Positions 1 through 7,750 of a stretch of 64,000 bases of DNA are shown piece by piece. The translations under genes were made by a program, and so were the position numbers. Origin of the DNA: Solirubrobacterales bacterium (GTDB lineage: Bacteria > Actinomycetota > Thermoleophilia > Solirubrobacterales > 70-9); assembly GCA_017304845.1 (NCBI GenBank), contig JAFKLL010000011.1, forward strand, positions 17,480 through 81,479. The letters run 5' to 3'. Each line of letters opens with the position of its first letter. Position 1 is the stretch's first letter. The notes beneath the pieces are model-generated. The model was not told the DNA's origin. It saw only the letters and a list, made by a program, of their open reading frames with translations, and did not search any database.

Positions 1-2
1 TC

Positions 3-599
3 GCCCCGGTGCGAGTCACCTCGCGGCCCGGTCGCGGCCGCGTCGTGGCGCGTCTGGGGACGGCGACCACCTGGTCGCACTCGCCCCAGTCCCTGCTGAT
101 CCTGCGAAGCCGCGAGATCGAAGGCCGCGAGTGGCTGAAGGTGCTGCTGCCGGTCCGGCCGACCGGCAGCAAGGGCTGGATCCCGCGCAGCCGGGTCGTG
201 GTCCGATTCCACGACCTCTGGGTGGAGGTCCGCAAGAAGAACCGCTGGTTGGTCGCCTTCCGGGACGGACGCCGGATCCGACGCTTCCGGATCGTGATCG
301 GCACCCGTTCGACCCCGACCCCGGTGGGTCTGGCGGCGATCTACGAGCGCAACCGCCAACCCGACCCGGACGAGTTCCTCGGCCCCTGGTCGCTGCCCCT
401 GACCGCGCTCTCCCCGACCTTGAAGAACTACGGCGGCGGCCCCGGCCGGATCGCGCTGCATGGCCGCGGTGGCGACAGCTACCTGGATCCGCTCGGCAGC
501 GCCGCCTCGCATGGCTGCATCCGAGTGCCGAACCGGGGCATCCGGTGGCTGGCAAGACATGCCGGCCCCGGCACCCCGGTTCGGATCCTCAGGGGTTGA
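3..599 (+). CDS. L,D-transpeptidase (YkuD domain), 5' partial
   Basis: The reading frame is open to the left edge of the window, so the N-terminus is missing; the GTG at 9 need not be the real start. The C-terminal half carries the YkuD signature: an HGRGG motif followed by SHGCIRVPN, which holds the catalytic Cys with its His and Arg partners. The residues before it (about 1-70) look like an SH3-like or bacterial surface-binding module ending in GWIPRSRV, common upstream of YkuD. The family forms 3-3 peptidoglycan cross-links or attaches proteins to the wall, using an active-site Cys outside the membrane. It stops 19 bp before the end of the convergent HtaA gene. Family call is firm; substrate unknown. 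Confidence 0.88.
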   Translation, partial: APVRVTSRPGRGRVVARLGTATTWSHSPQSLLILRSREIEGREWLKVLLPVRPTGSKGWIPRSRVVVRFHDLWVEVRKKNRWLVAFRDGRRIRRFRIVIGTRSTPTPVGLAAIYERNRQPDPDEFLGPWSLPLTALSPTLKNYGGGPGRIALHGRGGDSYLDPLGSAASHGCIRVPNRGIRWLARHAGPGTPVRILRG

Positions 600-617
600 C
601 GCGCGGGCGCTGCCGGA

Positions 618-3600
618 TCAGCGCACCCGGCCGCGGACCGCGACCGCCTTGGTGACCCAGGCGCCCCCGGCCGCCTTGGCCGAGACCTTCAACGAGCCGC
701 GGAGCTGGCGGCCCCGCAGGGCCCGGCGCTGGGCCGGACGGGCCACGATCCGCACCGCAGCCACCTTGCCGGCGGCGACCGTCTTCGGGGCCCGGACGAC
801 GAAGCGCTGACGGACCGCCCGGCGCTGCCGCCGGTTGAGCTTCCCGTCCACGGCCAGCTTCACCTTGGCCGGCGCACGGACCGCGCAGGCCGTGGTCGAG
901 TCGATCGGGCAGGAGACCCGGGCGACGACCGTGCGGGCGACGATCCGCTTGACCTGGACCCTGGTGATCCGGGGCTTCGCGGGCTCCGGATCGGGATCCC
1001 GGGGACCGACCGTGAGGGTCATGTCAAGCGGGTCGAACTGCTCGCCGGCCGGGTAGGTGATCACGCCGGCGCCCTGCTCCTGCAGGACGGTGGCCAGACC
1101 CTCGAGCTTGACCTCGCCGTCCCGCGCCTCCAGGTCGAGGCCGGAGGCGTCGAAGCCGGCCAGCTTGATGTCGTCGTACCGGAACGGATCCGGGTTCTCC
1201 ATCGTCGACCCGGCCGCGTCGGTCAGGACGAAGCCCTGCCCGGTGGCGAGGTCGGCCCTGATCTTGAGGTCGGAGAGCTCGGTGTCGAGCAGCGGGATGC
1301 CGTCCGGGGCGTGGTAGCTGTGCCCGAGGAACCGCACGGTGCCCTTCAGGTCGACCTCGAGCGTCTGGGTGGCCGGCTCGTAGCTGCCGCCGGCGACGGT
1401 GAAGCGGTACGCCTCGCCGCCCGTGCCCCAGGGCTGATTGGTCGACGGGTTGGTGCCGACGCAGAGCGACCCGGTCGGGGTGGTGCCGGCGATCTTGCTC
1501 ACGCCCGCACCGAGCTCGACCGAGCCTCGCGCGATCTGCCCGGTGACGTAGCAGCGCCAACGATTCGAGATGCCCCAGTCGACGCTGCCTCCGTTGAAGG
1601 AGACGGGCTCGGTCGAAGGCGGGACCACGGTCACCGTGGCCCGGTCGCTGATCACGCTTCCGAGCTCGTTCTCGAGGCGGGCGCGGAAGGCGGCGCCGGA
1701 GAGGTTGAGCTCCACCTTCTCGAAGGTGAGCGTCGGGTCGGTGGCGCCGGGGATGTCATGCCAGACCCCGTTGAGGCGCTGCTGCCACTGGACGCTCGGC
1801 TCGGGGTTGCCGACCGGCATCACCTTCAGCTCGACGTCGTGGCCGGGACCGACCGAGACGTCGGTGGGCTGGACCGTGATCGAGGGCGGGGTGCGCAGCT
1901 CGAGCGAGACCCGGTCGCTGACCACGCGGCCGTACTCGTTCTCGGCGATGACCCGGTACTGCCTGCCGCGATCGGCCTCGCCGACCGTGGTCGCGAGATG
2001 GCCCTCGTCGGCGCCGTCCTCTGCGGTGAGGTCCTGCCAGCCGCCGGATCCGGGGATGCGGGTCTGCCAGGTGAGCTCCGGAGCGGGGCTGCCGTCGGCC
2101 GCCGCGCTCAGCTCGATCTCGGCGGTCTCGCCGAGCAGCCTGGCCACGGGCGCCTCCGGCTGGGTGGTGATGCGGGGTGAGACGCCGGCCACGGCCAGGG
2201 TCTGGAGCTTGCCGGCGGCTTCGCCCCAGATCTCTCCGGCCGCGTTCACGCCGACCATCCCGCCCGGGTAGGGACCGCCGTCGACGGCCGCCCGGTAGAC
2301 GAGCTCGCCTCGTTCGATCCGGGTGATCAGGGTGTTGGAGTCGGTGAGGCCGATCAATGTGTCGGTGGCCGGGTCGAAGCTGACCTGGCCCTGGTTGAGG
2401 TTGGGGTCGAGGAAGGGCGAGAAGCCGACCGGCGGCTTGGCCTCGCCCAGCCGGCGGTCATCGGCGTAGCCGACGTAGGGGATGTAGACGGCGTTGCCGT
2501 CCTGGCTGGAGACCGCGTACAGGCCGTTGCCGCTGGCGAAGAGCCGGTCGGCGTTCACGTTGCCGGCCTCCTGGAGCTTCTCGGGCCGGAACTCGCCGCC
2601 GACCGGCGTGAGCCGGACCACGTGGCCCGCTCCGAACAGCGTGGTGCCGACCAGGGTCGAGCCGCCACGGCCGTCGGGGATCGCTTCCAGGTTGACCAGG
2701 GCGTTGGCGAAGAGCGAGCCGGCGGCCACCTGTCCGACACGACCGACCTTGGAGGCGGTCCAGACGCCGTCGACCTGCTTGACCTGCCAGATGAAGTGCT
2801 GGGCCACAGAGCTGGCGCGGGCGATCACGTAGCGGTTGTTCGCCGCGTCCCAGGCGCCACCGCTGCCGCTGTCGTAGGAGAGGGTCGAGTCGTAGCTTCC
2901 CGCCACCTCGGTCGCGGTGAGGTCGGTGCCGTCCCACTCGTAGGTCACGAGCTTGCGGTCGCCGACGTTGGTGGTCCGTTCGGCGGCGAAGATGGTGTCG
3001 GTCGCCGGGTCGATCGCGATCGAGTCGCGGAACAGGCTGGGGTTGCTGGCGCTCACGCCGGACAGCCACTGGCTCTCGGGCTCCAGGGTGTCGGGGTCGA
3101 GCACCGCGATGCTGCCGGAGTTGTGCCAGCCGACCAGCTCGCCGGTGCTGAGCCTGCCGACCACGCGGCTGGCGATCCGGCTCGGCTGGGCGGCGGCGTC
3201 GGAGGCGGTCAGCGCGGTGACCCCGGGGGCGTCCCAGGTCTCGCCGACCGGCTTGCCGCCGGGCCCCTCGTAGGTGAAGGCGATCGGGTCGAGCACGGTG
3301 CCGAGCGGGTAGGTGAAGATCCGGCTGCCGTCGACGGTGAGCGTGTTCGCCAGGGCCGACCAGGTGGTCGTTCCGTCGGCGACGACCGGCGCAGCGTTCT
3401 CGAGGTCGAGCTCGGCGAGCTGCACGTCCTCATCGACGACCACCTCGCCGCCTTCGATCGGCCGGCTCTCGGAGTCGACGAAGAGCGCGGCGTGATCCTC
3501 GGTGATCTCGATCCGGGGGTCGACCAGGGTCATGTCGAGCGCGCAGGGCCGGACATGCGTCCCACCGGCGCCGGTGCAGTGCCCGAGGAACTCGACACCG

Positions 3601-3890
3601 CCACCGAACTGGACGACGGTCTCCTTCGTGTCGGCGTCGTAGCCGCCCCCGGTGACCGGGAAGCGGAAGGTTCCGTCGACGTTTTGGGTGGCTTCGCCCA
3701 GCATGGTGGTGCCGGCCGCGCCGATGTAGTTGCGCCAGGACTCCTTGAGCCCCCAGTCGAGGTGGCCGGAGCTGATCTCGACTGGGTCGGCGGCCGCGTC
3801 GTCGGCGACGAGCGGCGGGATGAACAGGACCATGAGCACCGCTGCCAGGAAGGCCGCGATGCGGACTGGGTGAGGACGAGGGGAGGTCAC
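618..3890 (-). CDS. secreted HtaA-domain protein with Ig-like domains
   Basis: A 1090-aa exported protein. GTG start with AAGGAG eight bases upstream; a hydrophobic signal segment covers residues 10-30. Two HtaA-type domains are visible: residues about 38-205 (opening SSGHLDWGLKESWRNY) and about 762-960 (NGGSVDWGISNRWRCYV). HtaA domains in corynebacteria bind haem. Between them are a beta-propeller-like stretch (about 220-570) and two Ig-like domains (about 573-755, each starting with an ITxQP motif). The C-terminus is a Lys/Arg-rich beta module with two cysteines (SCPIDSTTACAV). A DtxR/IdeR-like box lies 26 bases upstream, which fits iron-repressed expression. Haem or iron acquisition is inferred from the domains and the box. 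No sortase motif or C-terminal membrane anchor is visible. Confidence 0.85.
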   Translation of the reverse strand: MTSPRPHPVRIAAFLAAVLMVLFIPPLVADDAAADPVEISSGHLDWGLKESWRNYIGAAGTTMLGEATQNVDGTFRFPVTGGGYDADTKETVVQFGGGVEFLGHCTGAGGTHVRPCALDMTLVDPRIEITEDHAALFVDSESRPIEGGEVVVDEDVQLAELDLENAAPVVADGTTTWSALANTLTVDGSRIFTYPLGTVLDPIAFTYEGPGGKPVGETWDAPGVTALTASDAAAQPSRIASRVVGRLSTGELVGWHNSGSIAVLDPDTLEPESQWLSGVSASNPSLFRDSIAIDPATDTIFAAERTTNVGDRKLVTYEWDGTDLTATEVAGSYDSTLSYDSGSGGAWDAANNRYVIARASSVAQHFIWQVKQVDGVWTASKVGRVGQVAAGSLFANALVNLEAIPDGRGGSTLVGTTLFGAGHVVRLTPVGGEFRPEKLQEAGNVNADRLFASGNGLYAVSSQDGNAVYIPYVGYADDRRLGEAKPPVGFSPFLDPNLNQGQVSFDPATDTLIGLTDSNTLITRIERGELVYRAAVDGGPYPGGMVGVNAAGEIWGEAAGKLQTLAVAGVSPRITTQPEAPVARLLGETAEIELSAAADGSPAPELTWQTRIPGSGGWQDLTAEDGADEGHLATTVGEADRGRQYRVIAENEYGRVVSDRVSLELRTPPSITVQPTDVSVGPGHDVELKVMPVGNPEPSVQWQQRLNGVWHDIPGATDPTLTFEKVELNLSGAAFRARLENELGSVISDRATVTVVPPSTEPVSFNGGSVDWGISNRWRCYVTGQIARGSVELGAGVSKIAGTTPTGSLCVGTNPSTNQPWGTGGEAYRFTVAGGSYEPATQTLEVDLKGTVRFLGHSYHAPDGIPLLDTELSDLKIRADLATGQGFVLTDAAGSTMENPDPFRYDDIKLAGFDASGLDLEARDGEVKLEGLATVLQEQGAGVITYPAGEQFDPLDMTLTVGPRDPDPEPAKPRITRVQVKRIVARTVVARVSCPIDSTTACAVRAPAKVKLAVDGKLNRRQRRAVRQRFVVRAPKTVAAGKVAAVRIVARPAQRRALRGRQLRGSLKVSAKAAGGAWVTKAVAVRGRVR

Positions 3891-3915
3891 TTCGTTGCTC
3901 CTTGAGGGGAATTAA

Positions 3916-3929
3916 TTAGGGTGGCCTAA
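3916..3929 (-). promoter_or_regulatory. IdeR/DtxR-like iron box
   Basis: TTAGGGTGGCCTAA is a 5-bp perfect inverted repeat (TTAGG/CCTAA, 4-bp spacer). It matches the core of the DtxR/IdeR consensus (TTAGGnnAGCCTAA) at nearly every fixed position, but the outer 3' half-site is not conserved. It sits 26-39 bp upstream of the GTG of the HtaA-domain gene, where a repressor would block transcription. Confidence 0.65.
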
Positions 3930-3940
3930 GAAGTATCAGA

Positions 3941-3963
3941 ATTCCGACTGGTCATGTCGGAAT
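3941..3963. repeat. 8-bp inverted repeat in the divergent region
   Basis: ATTCCGAC and GTCGGAAT form a perfect 8-bp inverted repeat with a 7-bp spacer, between the iron box and the cysJ-side palindrome. It could be a further operator or a small hairpin. No regulator can be assigned from the sequence. Confidence 0.4.
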
Positions 3964-3995
3964 GCCTCGTGAGAGAACCTGCGATCATGCTTATT

Positions 3996-4019
3996 CCTGA
4001 AACCTGATCGGGTTTCAGG
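3996..4019 (+). promoter_or_regulatory. 24-bp palindromic operator upstream of cysJ
   Basis: CCTGAAACC (3996-4004) and GGTTTCAGG (4011-4019) are perfect inverted arms around a central GATC, giving a 24-bp palindrome with one mismatched pair. It lies about 55 bp upstream of the cysJ ATG, a typical place for an operator. A sulfur-responsive regulator is a guess from context; the site matches no consensus I can name. Confidence 0.5.
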
Positions 4020-4074
4020 TATTAATTGTTTCCCCCACCGCAGGGCCGATTGCCGCCCGCAGCCGAAACACGCC

Positions 4075-5889
4075 ATGACCGAACTCACCATGCCCAGCCC
4101 AGAACTGGCCGGGACGACACCACTCACCGACAACCAACTCGCCCAACTCGCCGGTATCGCGACCTCCCTCAGTCGCGAGCAGGCCATCTGGCTGAGCGGA
4201 TACTTCGCCGGCCTCGGCGGGACCCAGGCGCCGCCGACGGTCCCGACCGCCGGGCCCGACGTCCGGTTGACCACCATCCTGGTCGGCAGCGAGACCGGAA
4301 ACTGCCGTGAGGTGGCATCCGCCCTCGCCGAGTCCGCCCGAGCCCAGGGCATCGAGACCAAGATCGCCGACATGGCCGACTACAAGCCTCGCTCGCTCAA
4401 GGACGAAGGCGACCTGCTGGTCATCACCAGCACCCACGGCGAGGGCGACCCGCCGCAGACCGCCCTCGACTTCTTCGAGTTCCTCGCCGGCCGCAAGGCC
4501 CCGAAGCTGCCCGAGCTGCGCTTCGCGGTGCTCGCCCTCGGCGACTCCACCTACGAGCACTTCTGCGCCGCCGGCCGACAGGTGGACAGCCGCCTCGAGG
4601 AACTGGGCGGCACGCGACTGACCGACCTGGTCGAGTGCGACGTCGACTACGACGACGACGCCGAAGCCTGGGTCGAGACGATCGTGAGCGAGCTCGTCGC
4701 CTCCGCCCCGGCCGGCGGTGAGATGAACTTCGCCACGCCGGTCGCCGCCGCGAACGGAGCCACGCCTTCCGCCTTCAGCAAGAAGAACCCCTTCCAGGCC
4801 GAGATCATCGAGAACATCGAGCTGACCGGCCGCGGTTCGACCAAGGAGACCCGCCACGTCGAGCTCTCGCTCGAGGGATCCGGGCTCGAGTACCGGCCCG
4901 GCGACGTGCTCGGCGTGATGCCGCAGAACGACCCGGAACTGGTCTCGACCCTGCTGGAGCGCCTCTCGCTCTCCGGTGACGCCGAGGTGACGCTGAAGAA
5001 GGAGACCGTCACGCTCCGCGAAGCCCTGACCAGCCGACTCGAGATCACCGCGGCGACGCCCCGGTTCCTCGAACAGTGGGGCGAGGTCGCCGACTCGTCG
5101 GAGCTCCGCGAGCTCGCCACCCCGGACCGGGCCAAGGACCGGATCGCCTACCTGAACGGCCACCACGTCCTCGACGTGGTGGAGAGGCATCCCGTGCCGG
5201 GGCTCGAACCGGACCAGTTCGTCGCCGGGCTTCGCCCGCTGCAGCCCCGGCTCTACTCGATCGCCTCGAGCCTGGCCGCCGCGCCGGACGAGGTCCACCT
5301 GACCGTGAGCACGGTGCGGTACTCGCTGCATGACACCCCGCGCACGGGCGTCGCCACCGGCTTCCTCGCCGGCCTGACCGGCGACGAGGACACCGTGCCG
5401 GTGTACGTCCAGTCGAACGACCACTTCCACCTGCCCGGCGACGACACGCCGATCCTGATGATCGGCGCCGGAACCGGGGTCGCCCCCTACCGCTCCTTCA
5501 TGCAGGAGCGCGAAGCGCGCGGCGTGCTCGGCAAGTCCTGGCTCTTCTTCGGCGAGCGCAACTTCCGCAGCGACTTCCTCTACCAGCTCGAGTGGCAGGA
5601 CCTGTTCCGCAGCGGGGTCCTGGACCAGTTCGACCTGGCCTTCTCCCGCGACTCGGCGGAGAAGGTCTACGTCCAGGATCGCCTGCGGCGGCGCGGCCGG
5701 GAGGTCTACTCCTGGCTGGAAGAAGGCGCCTTCGTCTACGTCTGCGGCGACGCGAACCACATGGCGCCCGACGTCCACGCGGCGCTGGTCGACATCGTCG
5801 CCGAGCACGGCGGGCAGGACTCCGATGGCGCCGAGGAGTATCTCTCGGAGATGCGCCGCAGCCACCGTTACCGACTCGACGTCTACTGA
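4075..5889 (+). CDS. cysJ: NADPH-sulfite reductase flavoprotein alpha subunit (CysJ)
   Basis: A 604-aa diflavin reductase, the usual CysJ length. Order: a short N-terminal helix typical of CysJ (LSREQAIWLSGYFAGL), an FMN-binding flavodoxin domain (about 63-200, with GSETGNCREVA, TSTHGEGDPP and LALGDSTYEHF), an FAD domain with RLYSIASS near 394, and an NADPH domain with GAGTGVAPYRSF near 463 and YVCGDANHMAPDV near the C-terminus, ending in RYRLDVY. The family passes electrons from NADPH through FAD and FMN to the sirohaem subunit in assimilatory sulfite reduction. The hemoprotein gene follows after 5 bp, so the two are surely co-transcribed. No clear Shine-Dalgarno precedes the ATG; ATG 4090 is an alternative start. 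Confidence 0.93.
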   Translation: MTELTMPSPELAGTTPLTDNQLAQLAGIATSLSREQAIWLSGYFAGLGGTQAPPTVPTAGPDVRLTTILVGSETGNCREVASALAESARAQGIETKIADMADYKPRSLKDEGDLLVITSTHGEGDPPQTALDFFEFLAGRKAPKLPELRFAVLALGDSTYEHFCAAGRQVDSRLEELGGTRLTDLVECDVDYDDDAEAWVETIVSELVASAPAGGEMNFATPVAAANGATPSAFSKKNPFQAEIIENIELTGRGSTKETRHVELSLEGSGLEYRPGDVLGVMPQNDPELVSTLLERLSLSGDAEVTLKKETVTLREALTSRLEITAATPRFLEQWGEVADSSELRELATPDRAKDRIAYLNGHHVLDVVERHPVPGLEPDQFVAGLRPLQPRLYSIASSLAAAPDEVHLTVSTVRYSLHDTPRTGVATGFLAGLTGDEDTVPVYVQSNDHFHLPGDDTPILMIGAGTGVAPYRSFMQEREARGVLGKSWLFFGERNFRSDFLYQLEWQDLFRSGVLDQFDLAFSRDSAEKVYVQDRLRRRGREVYSWLEEGAFVYVCGDANHMAPDVHAALVDIVAEHGGQDSDGAEEYLSEMRRSHRYRLDVY

Positions 5890-5894
5890 GGATC

Positions 5895-7661
5895 ATGGAC
5901 CCACACAAGGAAACGGATCGCAGCCGCGATCGCTCCCAGCCCCTTGAGAATCTCGGCCCGGACGAGACCCTCAAGGCGACCAGCGACTACCTGCGAGGCA
6001 CGATCGAGCAGAGCCTCGCCGACGAGATCACCGCCGGCGTCGCCGAGAGCGACAACAAGCTCCTCAAGTTCCACGGCATGTACCAGCAGGACGATCGCGA
6101 CATCCGCGACGAGCGTCGTCGGCAGAAGCTGGAGCCGGAGTACACCTTCATGGTCAGGCTGCGGTTGCCGGGCGGCGTCGTCAGCCCCAGCCAGTGGCTG
6201 AGCATCGACGATCTCGCCCGCCGCTTCGGTCGCGACTCGCTGCGGCTGACCACCCGTCAGACCTTCCAGTACCACTACATCGAGCGGCAGAACCTGAAGA
6301 CCCTGCTCCAGGACCTTCGCGACGCCGTGATCGACACCAAGGCGGCCTGCGGCGACGACTCCCGAGGCGTGATGAGCACGGTCAACCCGCACCTCTCCGC
6401 GCTCCACGGCCAGGTCTATGCCGTGGCCAGCGAGGCCAGCGACCACGCCGTGCACAGGACCACCGGCTACGAGGAGATCTGGTACCAGGAGGAGCGTCCC
6501 GCGGGTGAGAAGAAGGCGCCGCTCAAGCAGGTCGCGACCGGCGACGAGACGGAGCCCTTCTACGGCAAGACCTACATGCCGCGCAAGTTCAAGATCGGCT
6601 TCGCGGTGCCGCCCAGCAACGACATCGACGTCTACAGCCAGGACCTCGGCTTCGTCGCAGTCGCCGAGCAGGGCGAGCTCAAGGGCTTCAACGTGATGAT
6701 CGGCGGCGGCATGGGCCGGACCGACCGGGCCCCCGAGACCTACCCCCGCCTGGCCGACCTGATCGGCTACGTCGACGCCGACCAGGTGATCCCGGTGATC
6801 GACGCGGTGATGAGCGTCCAGCGGGACTTCGGCGACCGGGTGAACCGCGCCCACGCCCGCTTCAAGTACACGGTCGACGACAAGGGCGTCGAGTGGATCA
6901 AGGCGGAGATCGAGAACCGCCTCGGCTTCGAGCTCGGCCCGGTCAGCCCCTTCGAGTTCACCTCGAACGGCGACCCGCTGGGCTGGGTCGAGGGCGAGGA
7001 CGGGCGCGAGCACTGCACCCTGTTCATCCAGAACGGCCGCCTGGTCAACCGGCCCGACAGCGCGCTGCTGGACGGGATGCGCGCCCTGGCCGAGATCCAC
7101 AAGGGGACCTTCCTCCTCACGCCGAACCAGAACGTGATCGTCGCCGATGTCGAACCGGAGGACCGGCCCGCGATCGAGGCGATCATGAAGGAGCACCGCC
7201 TCGGCGAGTTCGAGGGCGCCAGCGGCCTGCGTCGCAACTCGATGGCCTGCGTCGCCTTCCCGACCTGCGCCCTGGCGATGGCGGAGAGCGAGCGCTACCT
7301 GCCGGAGTTGCTGACCAAGGTCGAGGAGATCCTCGACCGGCACGGCCTGACCGACGACCCGATCACGATCCGGATGACCGGCTGCCCGAACGGCTGCGCC
7401 CGCCCGTACATCTCCGAGATCGGGCTCACCGGCCGCGCCCCGGGCAAGTACAACCTCTACTTCGGCGGCGGCTTCCACGGCCAGCGGCTGAACCGGATGT
7501 ACCTGGAGAACGTCGGCGAGGAGGCGATCCTCGAGGCGTTGGAGGAGACCCTGGGCCACTACGCCCGTGAGCGCCGGCCCGACGAGCCCTTCGGCGATTT
7601 CACGATCCGCGCCGGCTACGTCACCGAGGTCAAAGAGGGTCGCCTCTTTTCCGCGCCCTGA
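5895..7661 (+). CDS. cysI: sulfite reductase hemoprotein beta subunit (CysI)
   Basis: A 588-aa sirohaem/[4Fe-4S] reductase. The four cluster cysteines are visible as C452-x5-C458 (CVAFPTC) and C497-x3-C501 (TGCPNGCARPY). Two nitrite/sulfite reductase half-domains are recognisable, with LRLTTRQTFQYHY near the N-terminus and TPNQNVIVADV in the second repeat. The enzyme reduces sulfite to sulfide in the cytoplasm for cysteine synthesis. The ATG at 5895 is chosen because it lies 5 bp after the cysJ stop with GAGG just before it. The frame stays open further upstream inside cysJ, but that part is a shadow. Pairing with a CysJ argues for the NADPH-dependent type rather than a ferredoxin-dependent one. 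Confidence 0.94.
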   Translation: MDPHKETDRSRDRSQPLENLGPDETLKATSDYLRGTIEQSLADEITAGVAESDNKLLKFHGMYQQDDRDIRDERRRQKLEPEYTFMVRLRLPGGVVSPSQWLSIDDLARRFGRDSLRLTTRQTFQYHYIERQNLKTLLQDLRDAVIDTKAACGDDSRGVMSTVNPHLSALHGQVYAVASEASDHAVHRTTGYEEIWYQEERPAGEKKAPLKQVATGDETEPFYGKTYMPRKFKIGFAVPPSNDIDVYSQDLGFVAVAEQGELKGFNVMIGGGMGRTDRAPETYPRLADLIGYVDADQVIPVIDAVMSVQRDFGDRVNRAHARFKYTVDDKGVEWIKAEIENRLGFELGPVSPFEFTSNGDPLGWVEGEDGREHCTLFIQNGRLVNRPDSALLDGMRALAEIHKGTFLLTPNQNVIVADVEPEDRPAIEAIMKEHRLGEFEGASGLRRNSMACVAFPTCALAMAESERYLPELLTKVEEILDRHGLTDDPITIRMTGCPNGCARPYISEIGLTGRAPGKYNLYFGGGFHGQRLNRMYLENVGEEAILEALEETLGHYARERRPDEPFGDFTIRAGYVTEVKEGRLFSAP

Positions 7662-7750
7662 GCGCGTGATACAAATCAAATAACGCGATGTTCACGATTA
7701 GCTGAGCCGGAGGCTAGGGCTTCGGCAGGGATCGGAGGAGGACTGAGGCG

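Noticed and set aside
4015..5865. A 616-codon open frame antisense to cysJ
   Set aside because: It is the shadow of a GC-rich gene; its protein is repeats of Val, Gly, Arg and Asp-rich text without a family, while cysJ on the other strand is certain.
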